Positions 54,905-64,000 of a DNA stretch of 64,000 nucleotides are shown here, in pieces (position 1 is the first letter of the stretch; each line of letters starts with the position of its first letter). The position numbers and the translations under genes were made by a program. The stretch is from contig NZ_AQXQ01000012.1 of assembly GCF_000376865.1 (NCBI RefSeq), positions 434,001 through 498,000 of the forward strand, in the 5' to 3' direction. The notes below the pieces were generated by a model, which had not been told where the DNA came from, did no database searches, and worked only from the letters and a program-made list of their open reading frames with translations. This DNA is from Thioalkalivibrio sp. ALJ7. Lineage in GTDB: Bacteria; Pseudomonadota; Gammaproteobacteria; Ectothiorhodospirales; Ectothiorhodospiraceae.

Positions 54905-57493
54905 TCAAGCGGCGGCGCGAGTCTTGCCGAAGTGCAGGTGCTCGCCGTCCATGTCGATCTCGATGGTATCGCCCGGCAGGAACTCGCCAGAAAGCAGGGA
55001 CTGCGCCAACGGATTCTCCAGCTGCGTCTGGATCGCACGCTTGAGCGGACGGGCACCATAGACCGGGTCGAAGCCTGCCTCGCCCAGATGATCCAGCGCG
55101 GCGGCCGAGATCGTGAGCCCCAGGTCGCGTTCCGCCAGGCGGTTGCGCAGGTACTGGAGCTGTATGTCGGTGATCGCACGGATTTGCTCGCGCTCCAACG
55201 GATGGAACACCACCACGTCGTCGACGCGGTTGATGAACTCGGGCCGGAAGTGCTGCCCGACGATCTCCATCACCGAGGCCTTCATGACGTCGTAGTTGGC
55301 CTCGCCGGCCATCTCCTGGATCTGCTGCGAGCCCAGGTTGGAGGTCATCACGATCACCGTGTTGCGGAAGTCCACGGTGCGGCCGTGCCCATCGGTCAGG
55401 CGGCCGTCATCCAGCACCTGCAGCAACACGTTGAACACATCCGGGTGCGCCTTCTCGACCTCGTCCAGCAGGATCACGCTGTACGGCTTACGGCGCACGG
55501 CCTCGGTCAGGTAGCCGCCTTCTTCATAGCCGACATAGCCCGGAGGCGCGCCGATCAGGCGCGCCACGGAGTGCTTCTCCATGAACTCGGACATGTCGAT
55601 GCGGACCATGGCCTCCTCGGTGTCGAACAGGAAACTGGCGAGCGCCTTGGTCAACTCGGTCTTGCCGACCCCAGTCGGGCCGAGGAACAGGAACGAGCCA
55701 TTGGGCCGGTTCGGGTCCGAAAGCCCGGCGCGCGAACGACGGATGGCATTAGCCACCGCGGTCACCGCCTCAGTCTGACCGATCACACGTTCTCCGACAG
55801 CCTCTTCCATGCGCAGCAGCTTGTCCTTCTCGCCCTCCAGCATCTTGGACACCGGGATACCGGTCCAGCGCGAGACGACCTCGGCGACCTCTTCGTCGGT
55901 CACCTTGGTGCGCAGCAGCTGGGTTTCCTGGCTCTCCATCTCGTGGGCCATGGCCAGGGACTTCTCCAGGTCCGGGATACGGCCGTATTGCAATTCGGAC
56001 ATGCGTGACAGATCACCGGCGCGGCGAGCCGTCTCCAGTTCAAGGCGGGCGCGTTCAAGTTCTTCCTTCAACTGCGCGGCGCCGGAGACCGAGGCCTTCT
56101 CGGACTTCCAGACCTCTTCCAGGTCGGAGTACTCCCGACCCAGGCGGTCGATCTCCTCCTCCAGCGTGCCCAGGCGTTTCTTCGAGGCCTCGTCGGATTC
56201 CTTCTTCAGCGCCTCGCGCTCGATCTTCAGCTGGATCAGGCGGCGCTCCAGGCGATCCATCACCTCCGGCTTGGAGTCGATCTCCATGCGGATGCGCGAG
56301 GAAGCCTCATCGATCAGGTCGATCGCCTTGTCCGGCAACTGGCGGTCCGTGATGTAGCGCTGCGAGAGCTGCGCGGCCGCAACGATCGCCGGATCGGTGA
56401 TCTCGATGCCGTGGTGCACCTCGTAGCGCTCCTTCAGGCCGCGCAGGATGGCGATGGTGTCTTCCATGGTCGGCTCGTCCACGACCACCTTCTGGAAGCG
56501 GCGCTCTAGCGCGGCATCCTTTTCGATGTTCTGGCGGTACTCATCCAGCGTGGTGGCGCCGATGCAGTGCAGCTCGCCACGCGCCAACGCGGGCTTGAGC
56601 ATGTTGCCAGCATCCATCGCGCCCTCGGCCTTGCCGGCGCCGACCAGCGTATGGATCTCGTCGATGAACAGGATCACCCGGCCCTCTTCCTGCGAGAGTT
56701 CCTTCAGCACGGACTTCAGCCGCTCTTCGAAATCGCCGCGGTACTTCGCCCCGGCCAGCAGCGCGCCCAGATCCAGCGAGAGCACGCGCTTGTCCTTCAG
56801 GCCCTCGGGCACTTCGCCATTGATGATGCGCTGGGCCAGGCCTTCAACAATCGCGGTCTTGCCGACACCGGGCTCGCCGATCAGCACGGGGTTGTTCTTG
56901 GTGCGGCGCTGCAGCACCTGGATGGAGCGCCGGATCTCTTCATCGCGCCCAATTACTGGATCAAGCTTGCCCTGCTCGGCGCGCTCGGTCAGGTCGATCG
57001 TGTACTTCTCCAGCGCCTGCCGGCTCTCCTCGGCGTCCGGGTTGTCTACCTGGTTACCACCCCGGATGTCTTGGGTCGCCTTGTCCAGCGCATCCTTGTT
57101 GGCGCCAGCATTGCGCAGCATCTCACCCACGCCGCCCTTTTCATCGATGGCGGCGAGCAGGAATAGCTCACTGGAGATGTACTGGTCCTTGTTCTGCTGA
57201 GCCAGCTTGTCGCAGACGTTCAGCAGGCGACCCAGATCATTGGAAACATGCACATCGCCGGCCGCCCCCTCGATCTTGGGCATGCGGTCCAGCGCCTCGC
57301 CCAATGCGGAGCGCAACTGGCGGACATTGACGCCGGCCCGGTCGAGCACATGGCGTACGGTCCCGCCATCCTGGTCCAGCAGCGCCAATAGCAGGTGGGA
57401 CGGTTCGATGAATTGGTGGTCGCGGCCAACCGCGAGTGATTGCGCGTCGGCAATCGCGGACTGGAACTTGGTTGTCAGGCGATCCATTCGCAT
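54905..57493 (-). CDS. clpB: ATP-dependent disaggregase ClpB
   Basis: An 862-residue Hsp100 protein (857 in E. coli) that threads proteins out of aggregates with DnaK. An N-domain ([20 protein letters not shown]), AAA1 with GEPGVGKTA, a coiled-coil middle domain (about 410-525) and AAA2 with [14 protein letters not shown] are present. It lacks the IGF loop that would bind ClpP. A clear sigma-32-like promoter precedes it. GAGGGG lies about 8 bases before ATG. Confidence 0.97.
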   Translation of the reverse strand: MRMDRLTTKFQSAIADAQSLAVGRDHQFIEPSHLLLALLDQDGGTVRHVLDRAGVNVRQLRSALGEALDRMPKIEGAAGDVHVSNDLGRLLNVCDKLAQQNKDQYISSELFLLAAIDEKGGVGEMLRNAGANKDALDKATQDIRGGNQVDNPDAEESRQALEKYTIDLTERAEQGKLDPVIGRDEEIRRSIQVLQRRTKNNPVLIGEPGVGKTAIVEGLAQRIINGEVPEGLKDKRVLSLDLGALLAGAKYRGDFEERLKSVLKELSQEEGRVILFIDEIHTLVGAGKAEGAMDAGNMLKPALARGELHCIGATTLDEYRQNIEKDAALERRFQKVVVDEPTMEDTIAILRGLKERYEVHHGIEITDPAIVAAAQLSQRYITDRQLPDKAIDLIDEASSRIRMEIDSKPEVMDRLERRLIQLKIEREALKKESDEASKKRLGTLEEEIDRLGREYSDLEEVWKSEKASVSGAAQLKEELERARLELETARRAGDLSRMSELQYGRIPDLEKSLAMAHEMESQETQLLRTKVTDEEVAEVVSRWTGIPVSKMLEGEKDKLLRMEEAVGERVIGQTEAVTAVANAIRRSRAGLSDPNRPNGSFLFLGPTGVGKTELTKALASFLFDTEEAMVRIDMSEFMEKHSVARLIGAPPGYVGYEEGGYLTEAVRRKPYSVILLDEVEKAHPDVFNVLLQVLDDGRLTDGHGRTVDFRNTVIVMTSNLGSQQIQEMAGEANYDVMKASVMEIVGQHFRPEFINRVDDVVVFHPLEREQIRAITDIQLQYLRNRLAERDLGLTISAAALDHLGEAGFDPVYGARPLKRAIQTQLENPLAQSLLSGEFLPGDTIEIDMDGEHLHFGKTRAAA

Positions 57494-57533
57494 TGGGAAA
57501 CCCCTCGGTCAAATCGGTGTGAACTGACACGAA

Positions 57534-57561
57534 TGATGGGGACAATCCCCGCTGGTTCAAG
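57534..57561 (-). promoter_or_regulatory. Sigma-32 heat-shock promoter of clpB
   Basis: On the minus strand CTTGAAC (57555-57561), 13 bases, then CCCCATCA (57534-57541), about 40 bases before the clpB start. This closely matches the RpoH consensus CTTGAAA / CCCCATNT. Inferred from motif and gene identity. Confidence 0.8.
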
Positions 57562-57650
57562 GATAGATGTCCGAAAACACCTCTGGGGCGAGGCCTGGGT
57601 GTCATTCCCGGCGCTAGCCACGGCCCCTGCGGGGCGTCGCCATAACAACG

Positions 57651-58436
57651 TTAATCCTCGTCGCGCGGTGCAATCCACACGAGGGTGCCCATGCGGCCGG
57701 TCTCGCCGTCACGGCGGTAGGAGAAGAAGCGGTGTTCCTCGGTGAAGGTGCAGCGGCCGCCACCGGATACATCAAGGACCCCCACACGTTCGAGACGGTG
57801 CCGAGCGAGCGCATAGAGGTCCGCCAGCAGGCGCCCGTCGCGCCCGGGGCGGAAGGCCCCAGCTGCCCCCACATCATGATCGAGGAAGGCATCGCGCACC
57901 TCTCGCCCGACCTCGAAGGCCTCCGGACCGATCGCCGCGCCCATCCAGGCGCGAATGCCGACGCCGGGGCGCATCAGCCGCAGTGCCTCGACCCCGGCCT
58001 CCAGCACACCGTCGGCCAGACCACGCCAGCCGGCGTGCGCGACACCCACGGCCTCGCCATCCTCGGTCGCCAGCACGACCGGCAGGCAGTCCGCCGTCTG
58101 CACCGCGCAGACGTAGCCGGGCTGATCGGTGACGACAGCGTCCGCCTCCGGGGTGCGATCCTGCTCCAGCGCAGCCTGCAGGTCTTGAGCCGTGATCACT
58201 CGTGTGCCATGCACCTGGGTCGGCCAGGCCACCGGCTCGATCAAGCCCAGCTCGATCTGCAGGCGATACCGGTTCTCAGCCACCGCCTCCGGGTCGTCCC
58301 CGGTGTGCAGCGCGAGGTTGAGCGAACGCCAGGGGCCGGTACTCACGCCCCCGTCGCGGGTCGTCTGCAGGGCCCAGACGCCAGGCGGAAGCTCGCCGCG
58401 ATCCGGTCCCAGCATGGGCAGGGGTTCATGCCTCAT
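57651..58436 (-). CDS. pgeF: Peptidoglycan editing factor PgeF (YfiH)
   Basis: A 261-residue multicopper-oxidase-like fold (laccase domain) protein. [21 protein letters not shown] and the Cys/His metal-binding residues are present. E. coli YfiH/PgeF keeps L-serine from replacing L-alanine in peptidoglycan; other members act as purine nucleoside phosphorylases. Two adjacent ATGs exist; GGGAG is 7 bases before the second, which I use. The start overlaps the rluD end by 11 bases. Confidence 0.92.
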   Translation of the reverse strand: MRHEPLPMLGPDRGELPPGVWALQTTRDGGVSTGPWRSLNLALHTGDDPEAVAENRYRLQIELGLIEPVAWPTQVHGTRVITAQDLQAALEQDRTPEADAVVTDQPGYVCAVQTADCLPVVLATEDGEAVGVAHAGWRGLADGVLEAGVEALRLMRPGVGIRAWMGAAIGPEAFEVGREVRDAFLDHDVGAAGAFRPGRDGRLLADLYALARHRLERVGVLDVSGGGRCTFTEEHRFFSYRRDGETGRMGTLVWIAPRDED

Positions 58437-59385
58437 CATGCATCTCCCGGTCCTTGCGCAGTGCATCCAGAAGCGCCTCGAAATCCGCCGGCAGCGGGGC
58501 ATCGAAGGCATGGGGCTCGCCGGTCTGCGGATGTTCGAATTCCAGGTGGGCGGCATGCAGGGCCTGGCGCTTGAATGCCGCAATCGCGGCCTTGGCCGCC
58601 TCGCCCATACCCTTGACCGGGCGCGGACGCCCCCCGTAGGTCAGGTCGCCGACAATCGGATGGCGAATATGTGCCATGTGCACGCGGATCTGGTGGGTGC
58701 GCCCCGTCTCCAGACGCACGTTTAACAGGGTATGAGCGGGGAACCGCTCGCCCACACGATAATGCGTAACCGCGGGCTTGCCACCGCCGGTTACCGCCTG
58801 GCGCTTGCGATCGACCGGATGGCGCCCGATGGGTTCGTCGATGGTCGACCCGCTAATGATCTGCCCCTGGACCAGCGCGCGGTACTCGCGGTGCACGCTG
58901 CGCGCCTGCAACTGACGCACCAGGGCGGTCTGGGCCTCCGGCGTCCGGGCCACCACCATCAGCCCGGTGGTGTCCTTGTCCAGGCGATGGACGACCCCCG
59001 CCCGTGGCAGCTGGGCCAGTTCCGGCGCCCGATGCAGCAAGGCATTGACCAGCGTCCCGTCGCGGTGACCGGCGGCCGGATGCACCACCAGCCCAGCCGG
59101 CTTGTTGATTACCAGCACTGCCGCGTCTTCGTACACCACGTCCAGCGCAATCGGCTCCGCCTGTGCTTCCAGTACCGGGGCATCCGGCGGGATCAGCTCC
59201 ACCCGCTCGCCCCCCTGAACGGGCGTACGCGGGCGCGGCTGGGCACCATCCACCCGCAGCGCCCCCTCCTTTAACCAAAGGGTTAGCTGGCTGCGCGAGT
59301 ATTCCGGGAACAACCGCGCCAGAGCCGCATCCAAGCGTTGTCCAGCGGCCTCGTCCGGCAGAATGGCCTCACGCGGTTCGGACAT
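58426..59385 (-). CDS. rluD: 23S rRNA pseudouridine synthase RluD
   Basis: A 319-residue enzyme that makes pseudouridines in 23S helix 69. An S4 RNA-binding domain (about 15-75) precedes the catalytic core with Asp136 in [11 protein letters not shown] and the RTHQIRVHM motif. Length fits RluD (326). Start [10 protein letters not shown]; the longer upstream frame is not like the family. It overlaps pgeF downstream and is divergent from bamD, the conserved rluD-bamD arrangement. Confidence 0.95.
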   Translation of the reverse strand: MSEPREAILPDEAAGQRLDAALARLFPEYSRSQLTLWLKEGALRVDGAQPRPRTPVQGGERVELIPPDAPVLEAQAEPIALDVVYEDAAVLVINKPAGLVVHPAAGHRDGTLVNALLHRAPELAQLPRAGVVHRLDKDTTGLMVVARTPEAQTALVRQLQARSVHREYRALVQGQIISGSTIDEPIGRHPVDRKRQAVTGGGKPAVTHYRVGERFPAHTLLNVRLETGRTHQIRVHMAHIRHPIVGDLTYGGRPRPVKGMGEAAKAAIAAFKRQALHAAHLEFEHPQTGEPHAFDAPLPADFEALLDALRKDREMHDEA

Positions 59386-59464
59386 TGCGCACACCCCCGC
59401 TCGTCGCCACCGGGGCTTGATGTTGTAGAATCCCTGCACTTCGTTTCATCTGTGAGGCCTCGCC

Positions 59465-60307
59465 GTGATTTCTGTCCCGCACCTGTCGCGCCTGCTTGTC
59501 GTTCTGATCGTGGCGCTCGTGGTCGCCGGCTGCGCTGGGCGCGAAGACCCAACGCTGGGGTGGTCGGCCAGTCAGCTCTACGGCGAGGCCAAGAACGCCC
59601 TGAACGAGGGCAACTACAGCCAGGCCGTCGAATACTACGAGAAACTCGAGGCCCGCTACCCGTTCGGGCGCTACGCCCAGCAGGCGCAGATCGAGATCCC
59701 CTACGCTTACTACAAGGCCGGCGAGCCGGAACCCGCCCTGGCCGCGGTAGACCGCTTCGTGCAGCTCAACCCGCGCCACCCGAACCTGGACTATGCGTAC
59801 TACCTGCGCGGGCTGATCAACTTCAACCGCCAGCAAGGCTTCCTCGCCAACCTGTTCCCGCGCGACCCCGCCGAGATGGACCCGGAGCCCTTCGACCAGG
59901 CCTTCCAGGACTTTGACCGCCTGATCCGCGAGTTCCCGGACAGTCGCTACGCCCCGGACTCCTACCAGCGCATGATCTACATCCGCAACGCGCTGGCCGC
60001 CTACGAACTGCGCGTGGCCGAGTTCTACATGGAACGCACCGCCTGGGTCGCCGCGGCCCAGCGCGCCCGCAACGTGATCTCCACCTACCCCGGAGCCGAG
60101 GTGACGCCAAAGGCCCTGGCCGTACTGCACCGCGCCTACACCGAGCTGGGCCTGGAAGATCACGCCACCAACACCATGACGGTGCTGGAACTGAACTATC
60201 CGGATGCCGCCGTGGCCGTGCGCGCCGGCGAACCGGTGGAACTGGAAGGCGAAGAACGCCGCGGCCTGTGGCGCGTCATGGACCGCATCCCCTTCCTCAC
60301 CAACTAA
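59465..60307 (+). CDS. bamD: Outer-membrane assembly lipoprotein BamD
   Basis: A 280-residue lipoprotein of the BAM complex that inserts outer-membrane proteins. The lipobox is VVAGC (Cys23), then five TPR-like repeats (YGEAKNALNEGNYSQAVEYY, ARYPFGRYAQQAQ, YYLRGLINF). GTG start preceded by a GAGG run. In Pseudomonas, pilS-pilR directly follow bamD (comL); here they lie 55 kb away. Confidence 0.95.
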   Translation: MISVPHLSRLLVVLIVALVVAGCAGREDPTLGWSASQLYGEAKNALNEGNYSQAVEYYEKLEARYPFGRYAQQAQIEIPYAYYKAGEPEPALAAVDRFVQLNPRHPNLDYAYYLRGLINFNRQQGFLANLFPRDPAEMDPEPFDQAFQDFDRLIREFPDSRYAPDSYQRMIYIRNALAAYELRVAEFYMERTAWVAAAQRARNVISTYPGAEVTPKALAVLHRAYTELGLEDHATNTMTVLELNYPDAAVAVRAGEPVELEGEERRGLWRVMDRIPFLTN

Positions 60308-60330
60308 GCCTCTCCCGACGCTGTCTGGAC

Positions 60331-60555
60331 TCACCACGAAAAGCGCACGCTGACACGAAGAAGGGCAAGGTCAAGGGCGTTTGCACCACAGAGTGCACGG
60401 AGGACACGGAGAAAATCAGGGCTGCAGGGCAAGGCGCATCGAGCTCCTCCTGGGTCATCGAACATCACCAATTTAGGCCTTTCTCTGTGTGCTCCGTGTC
60501 CTCTGTGGTGCAAAGGCTTTTAACCTCCTTCGTGCGTTCGTGCGCTTCGTGGTGA
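60331..60555. repeat. CACGAAG/CACAGAG palindromic element, copy 3
   Basis: Lies between the convergent bamD and glnB genes. Opens TCACCACG and closes CGTGGTGA; inner units of CACAGAG/CACGGAG type are inverted around a variable centre. Its left arm, 60354-60417, is the reverse complement of 61172-61235 in copy 4 over 64 bases with one mismatch. Confidence 0.9.
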
Positions 60556-60583
60556 ATCCAAGCGGCGCCGAAAGGCAGGTCGT

Positions 60584-60979
<396 letters not shown>

Positions 60980-61043
60980 TCAAACCCCCGGCCCCGCGCT
61001 GCGATCCTCGCCTACTCGCGACGTTCGACGCTGCTCTGGATTG

Positions 61044-61254
61044 ACCACGAAGGCACGAAGAAGGGCAGAAACCTTGTCACCACAGAGGGCACGGAGGGCA
61101 CAGAGAAAAGAACGGATATTTGTGATCTCCGGAGGCGAGGGAAAACTCGATGCGCCTTGCCCTTCAACCTAGATTTTCTCCGTGTCCTCCGTGCCCTCTG
61201 TGGTGCAAACGCCCTTGACCTTGCCCTTCTTCGTGCCTTCGTGCGCTTCGTGGT
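61044..61254. repeat. CACGAAG/CACAGAG palindromic element, copy 4
   Basis: Lies between nadE and glnB. Opens ACCACGAAGGCACGAAG and closes with the inverse near 61254. Its right arm is the inverted twin of copy 3's left arm; its left arm is shorter and its centre differs. Confidence 0.9.
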
Positions 61255-61278
61255 GAACCCTACGCGCGGCAGCGCGGA

Positions 61279-62973
61279 TCAGTCCGGGCGGTAGCCGGAG
61301 GTGATGGGGTAGCGGCGATCGCGGCCGAAGGCGCGTGGGCTGACGCGCACGCCTGGGGCCGCCTGACGGCGCTTGTACTCGGCGATGAATACCATGCGCG
61401 CGATGCGCTCCACGGTGGCCTGATCGAAGCCCTGGGCCACGATCTCCTCCACCGACTGTTCCTGTTCAACGAAGGCCTCGAGGATCGCATCCAGCACCTC
61501 GTAGGGCGGCAGCGAGTCGGCATCCTGCTGGTCCGGTGCCAGTTCGGCACTCGGCGGGCGCTCGATCACCCGCTCGGGGATTGCCGCGCCACGGGTGTTG
61601 CGCCAGCGGGCCAGGCGATAGACCCACTGCTTGGAGACGTCCTTCAACGGGGCAAAGCCACCGTTCATGTCGCCATACAGCGTGGAGTACCCCACCGCCA
61701 TCTCCGACTTGTTGCCGGTCGCCAGCAGCAGCTTGCCGCTGCGGTTGGACAGCGCCATTAGCAGCACGCCCCGGGCGCGCGCCTGCAGGTTCTGTTCGGT
61801 CACGTCACCGGCCCCGGCGGGATAGGCCGCCAGCGCATCCTCCAGCCCGGCCATGAAACTCTCGACCATCGGCTCGATCGCGATCTCGTGATACTCCACG
61901 CCCAGCAACCGGGCCTGGGCCTCGGCATCCTCGATGCTCATGGACGCGGTATAGCGATACGGCATCATCACTGCGGTCACCGCCGCCGGGCCCAGGGCAT
62001 CCACCGCGAGCGCCGCGGTCAACCCGGAGTCGATCCCGCCGGACAGGCCCAGCAGGACACCCGGGAAGCCGTTCTTGGATACGTAGTCGCGGATGCCGAT
62101 CATCAGCGCCTGGTAAAGATCGCGGGCATCGGCCTCGTCCGGTTCCGGGCCAGGATCGGTCAGCGTCGGCCGCAACCCACAGGCGGACAGGTGCATGTGC
62201 TCCTCATGCGGCTTCAGGTCGATGCCCGCGGCTGTGCGGCGCACCTCTACCTGTCCCTGACCGGTAGCCCAGGCCGGCAGCACGGCCCGTGCACCGTGCA
62301 CCGTGTCGTGCACGAAGGAGCGGCCATCGAAAACCAGTTCGTCCTGCCCACCCACCTGATTCACGTAGACCACCGGACACCCGGTCTCGGCGACCCGCGC
62401 GCCCACCACCGCCAGGCGCTCCTCAGCCTTGCCGCGGTGGTAGGGCGAGGCATTCAGGTTCAGCAGCAATTCGGCCCCTGCCGCCTGAGCACTCGCGGCC
62501 GGGCCGGGTTGCCAGATGTCTTCACAGACGGTGAGTCCGATCCGCCAGCCATCCAGCTCGACCACGCAGGGGGTATCGCCCGCCACGAAATAGCGTTCCT
62601 CGTCGAACACCGAGTAGTTGGGCAGGACCTGCTTTGCGTACTGCGCAATGCAGGCGCCGTCGCGCAGCCACAAGGCCGCATTGGTCAGGTCGCCACCCGC
62701 GCGTACGGGCGCGCCCAGGATTACGTCGATCCCCCGTGCCGCCTCGGTAATCGCGGCCACCGCCCGCTCCACGCCCAGCCGGAAGGCCGGACGCAGCAAC
62801 AGGTCTTCGGGGGGGTAGCCGGTCACGGCGAGTTCGGGGAAGACGACCGCCCGGGCCCCACTCGCGCGTGCCTGTTCGATGGCCTCGAGGATCAGGTGGC
62901 GATTACCATCCAGTCCGCCCACAACGGGATTGATCTGGGCCAGGGCCAGACGCAGCGGCTGGTCAGAGGTCAT
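61279..62973 (-). CDS. nadE: Glutamine-dependent NAD+ synthetase
   Basis: A 564-residue two-domain enzyme. The N-terminal nitrilase-type glutaminase has Glu47 (VVFPELAVTG), a lysine in YAKQVLPNYS, and the nucleophile Cys in GLTVCEDIW. The C-terminal synthetase has the PP-loop GLSGGIDSGLTAAL (about 298) and GNKSEMAVGY. ATG (MTSDQPLRLA) begins 7 bases past the sucD stop; an in-frame TTG seven codons earlier overlaps sucD and is less likely. Confidence 0.95.
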   Translation of the reverse strand: MTSDQPLRLALAQINPVVGGLDGNRHLILEAIEQARASGARAVVFPELAVTGYPPEDLLLRPAFRLGVERAVAAITEAARGIDVILGAPVRAGGDLTNAALWLRDGACIAQYAKQVLPNYSVFDEERYFVAGDTPCVVELDGWRIGLTVCEDIWQPGPAASAQAAGAELLLNLNASPYHRGKAEERLAVVGARVAETGCPVVYVNQVGGQDELVFDGRSFVHDTVHGARAVLPAWATGQGQVEVRRTAAGIDLKPHEEHMHLSACGLRPTLTDPGPEPDEADARDLYQALMIGIRDYVSKNGFPGVLLGLSGGIDSGLTAALAVDALGPAAVTAVMMPYRYTASMSIEDAEAQARLLGVEYHEIAIEPMVESFMAGLEDALAAYPAGAGDVTEQNLQARARGVLLMALSNRSGKLLLATGNKSEMAVGYSTLYGDMNGGFAPLKDVSKQWVYRLARWRNTRGAAIPERVIERPPSAELAPDQQDADSLPPYEVLDAILEAFVEQEQSVEEIVAQGFDQATVERIARMVFIAEYKRRQAAPGVRVSPRAFGRDRRYPITSGYRPD

Positions 62974-62980
62974 CGAGGGT

Positions 62981-63856
62981 TCAAGCGCTGGCAAGGGCAG
63001 ACTGCATCGCGGAGCCCAGCTCCGCCGGGCTCTCCGCCACGGTCGCGCCGGCCTCGCGGAGGGCCGTCATCTTTTGCTCCGCCGTACCCTGTCCGCCAGC
63101 GATAATTGCGCCGGCATGGCCCATGCGCCGCCCCGGCGGTGCGGTGGCCCCGGCGATATAGGCGGCCACCGGCTTGTCGAATTCATCCGCGATAAAGCGC
63201 GCCGCGCGTTCCTCGGCGTCACCGCCGATCTCGCCGACCATCAGCACGCCCTCGGTCTCCGGGTCGTCGCGGAACAGGCGCAGGCACTCGACGAAATCCA
63301 GCCCCTGAATCGGATCGCCCCCAATACCCACGCAGGTGCTCTGACCCAGCCCGAGATCCGAGGTCTGCTTGACGGCCTCGTAGGTCAGCGTGCCCGAGCG
63401 CGAAATGATCCCGATGCGGCCGCGCGTATGGATATAGCCGGGCATGATCCCGACCTTGCAGGCATCCGGGGTGATGATGCCGGGGCAGTTCGGCCCGATC
63501 AGGCGCGTGGGGCTGCCCGCCAGCACCTGCTTGACCCGCACCATGTCCTGTACCGGAATGCCCTCGGTGATGCACACCGCGAGCTCGATCCCGGCGTCGG
63601 CCGCCTCGCAAATCGCGTCCGCCGCAAACGGTGCCGGGACGTAGATCATGCTGACCGTGGCGCCGGTCTGGCCCGCCGCATCGGCGACGGTATCGAACAC
63701 CGGCCGGTCCAGATGCGACTGGCCGCCCTTGCCCGGGGTCACGCCACCCACCAGGCGCGTGCCATAGGCGATCGCCTGTTCGGAGTGAAAACTGCCCTGT
63801 TTGCCGGTAAAGCCCTGGCAGATCACCTTGGTGTCGCGGTCGACGAGTATACTCAT
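62981..63856 (-). CDS. sucD: Succinyl-CoA ligase subunit alpha
   Basis: A 291-residue alpha subunit that forms succinyl phosphate and CoA in the TCA cycle. [17 protein letters not shown] (CoA binding), [13 protein letters not shown] and the phospho-histidine in GHAGAII are present. ATG overlaps the sucC stop by 4 bases. nadE follows with a 7-base gap. Confidence 0.97.
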   Translation of the reverse strand: MSILVDRDTKVICQGFTGKQGSFHSEQAIAYGTRLVGGVTPGKGGQSHLDRPVFDTVADAAGQTGATVSMIYVPAPFAADAICEAADAGIELAVCITEGIPVQDMVRVKQVLAGSPTRLIGPNCPGIITPDACKVGIMPGYIHTRGRIGIISRSGTLTYEAVKQTSDLGLGQSTCVGIGGDPIQGLDFVECLRLFRDDPETEGVLMVGEIGGDAEERAARFIADEFDKPVAAYIAGATAPPGRRMGHAGAIIAGGQGTAEQKMTALREAGATVAESPAELGSAMQSALASA

Positions 63857-64000
63857 GCCACCGCCTCCACCACGGCGCGGGCCGCCGCATCCAGATCGGC
63901 GGCCGGGATCACGTCGAGACCGGAGTTGGCCAGCGCATTGCGGCCCTGTTCGGCGTTGGTGCCCTCGAGCCGCACCACCACCGGCACCTGGACCTGCACC
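63853..64000 (-). CDS. sucC: Succinyl-CoA ligase subunit beta (C-terminal end only)
   Basis: The last 48 or so residues read, in order, [16 protein letters not shown], then [17 protein letters not shown] and [19 protein letters not shown] and the final helix match SucC. The rest lies beyond the window end. It overlaps sucD by 4 bases. Confidence 0.93.
   Translation of the reverse strand, partial: VQVQVPVVVRLEGTNAEQGRNALANSGLDVIPAADLDAAARAVVEAVA

Noticed and set aside
59426-59431. TAGAAT as a bamD promoter -10 box
   Set aside because: No -35 box lies at 16-18 bases and it is not an extended -10; one hexamer alone is not enough.

Overview
This is GC-rich chromosomal sequence from a gammaproteobacterium. 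The best fit is the Chromatiales/Ectothiorhodospiraceae, for example a Thioalkalivibrio-like sulfur oxidiser. This placement rests on gene content and synteny only: PilS/PilR, EnvC-CtpA, the rhodanese-grxC-secB-gpsA cluster, RluD/BamD, SucCD-NadE-PII, BCCT osmolyte transport, several sulfur-type rhodaneses and an apparent persulfide-type ArsR regulator. No database search was possible. The window is almost entirely core genome. I see no prophage, no intact insertion sequence and no CRISPR array.

Layout. 1-6.3 kb: the end of ppc, then a PP0621-type small protein with the pilS-pilR two-component pair. 6.4-13 kb: hrpB with an orphan HlyD-type adaptor, ilvA, divergent rpiA and a DUF2905 protein. 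13-19.3 kb: a periplasmic double rhodanese, a 1280-residue flavin/Fe-S fusion oxidoreductase, and an MBL-fold hydrolase. 19.3-21 kb: a tRNA-Gln gene with a duplicated 3' end and a perfect terminator, then rplM-rpsI. 21-25 kb: a Gly/Gln-rich secreted DUF4168 protein, a sigma-54-type two-component system and a candidate small RNA. 25-30.9 kb: a glyoxalase-II-like hydrolase, htpX, parC and cardiolipin synthase. 31-36 kb: two convergent cyclic-di-GMP genes, the first bracketed by related palindromes. 36-40.4 kb: DUF3293, CopD-like, ridA, recG and a DJ-1 protein. 40.4-46.8 kb: ctpA-envC divergent from arsR-rhodanese-grxC-secB-gpsA. 47-53.2 kb: a BCCT transporter and an accessory run (zinc metallopeptidase, lipoprotein hydrolase, broken CHMI gene, methyltransferase, SDR). 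53.5-64 kb: gdhA, clpB, pgeF-rluD, bamD, glnB, nadE, sucD and the end of sucC.

How the genes connect. ppc, gdhA, sucCD, PII and glutamine-dependent NadE form a carbon/nitrogen node. HtpX and ClpB both have sequences resembling sigma-32 heat-shock promoters. EnvC/CtpA, PgeF, BamD, SecB and cardiolipin synthase serve the envelope. The ArsR-type regulator carries two cysteines placed as in BigR/SqrR and sits directly before a membrane rhodanese and a glutaredoxin, which suggests sulfane-sulfur sensing.

The least explained material is intergenic. Four copies of a palindromic element are built from 9-nt units ending in CACGAAG or CACAGAG; two copies form a near-perfect 64-bp inverted repeat around glnB. 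There is also a structured element carrying a copy of the tRNA-Gln 3' end, a two-copy palindrome around the GGDEF-EAL gene, and a candidate C/U-rich small RNA with a strong terminator.
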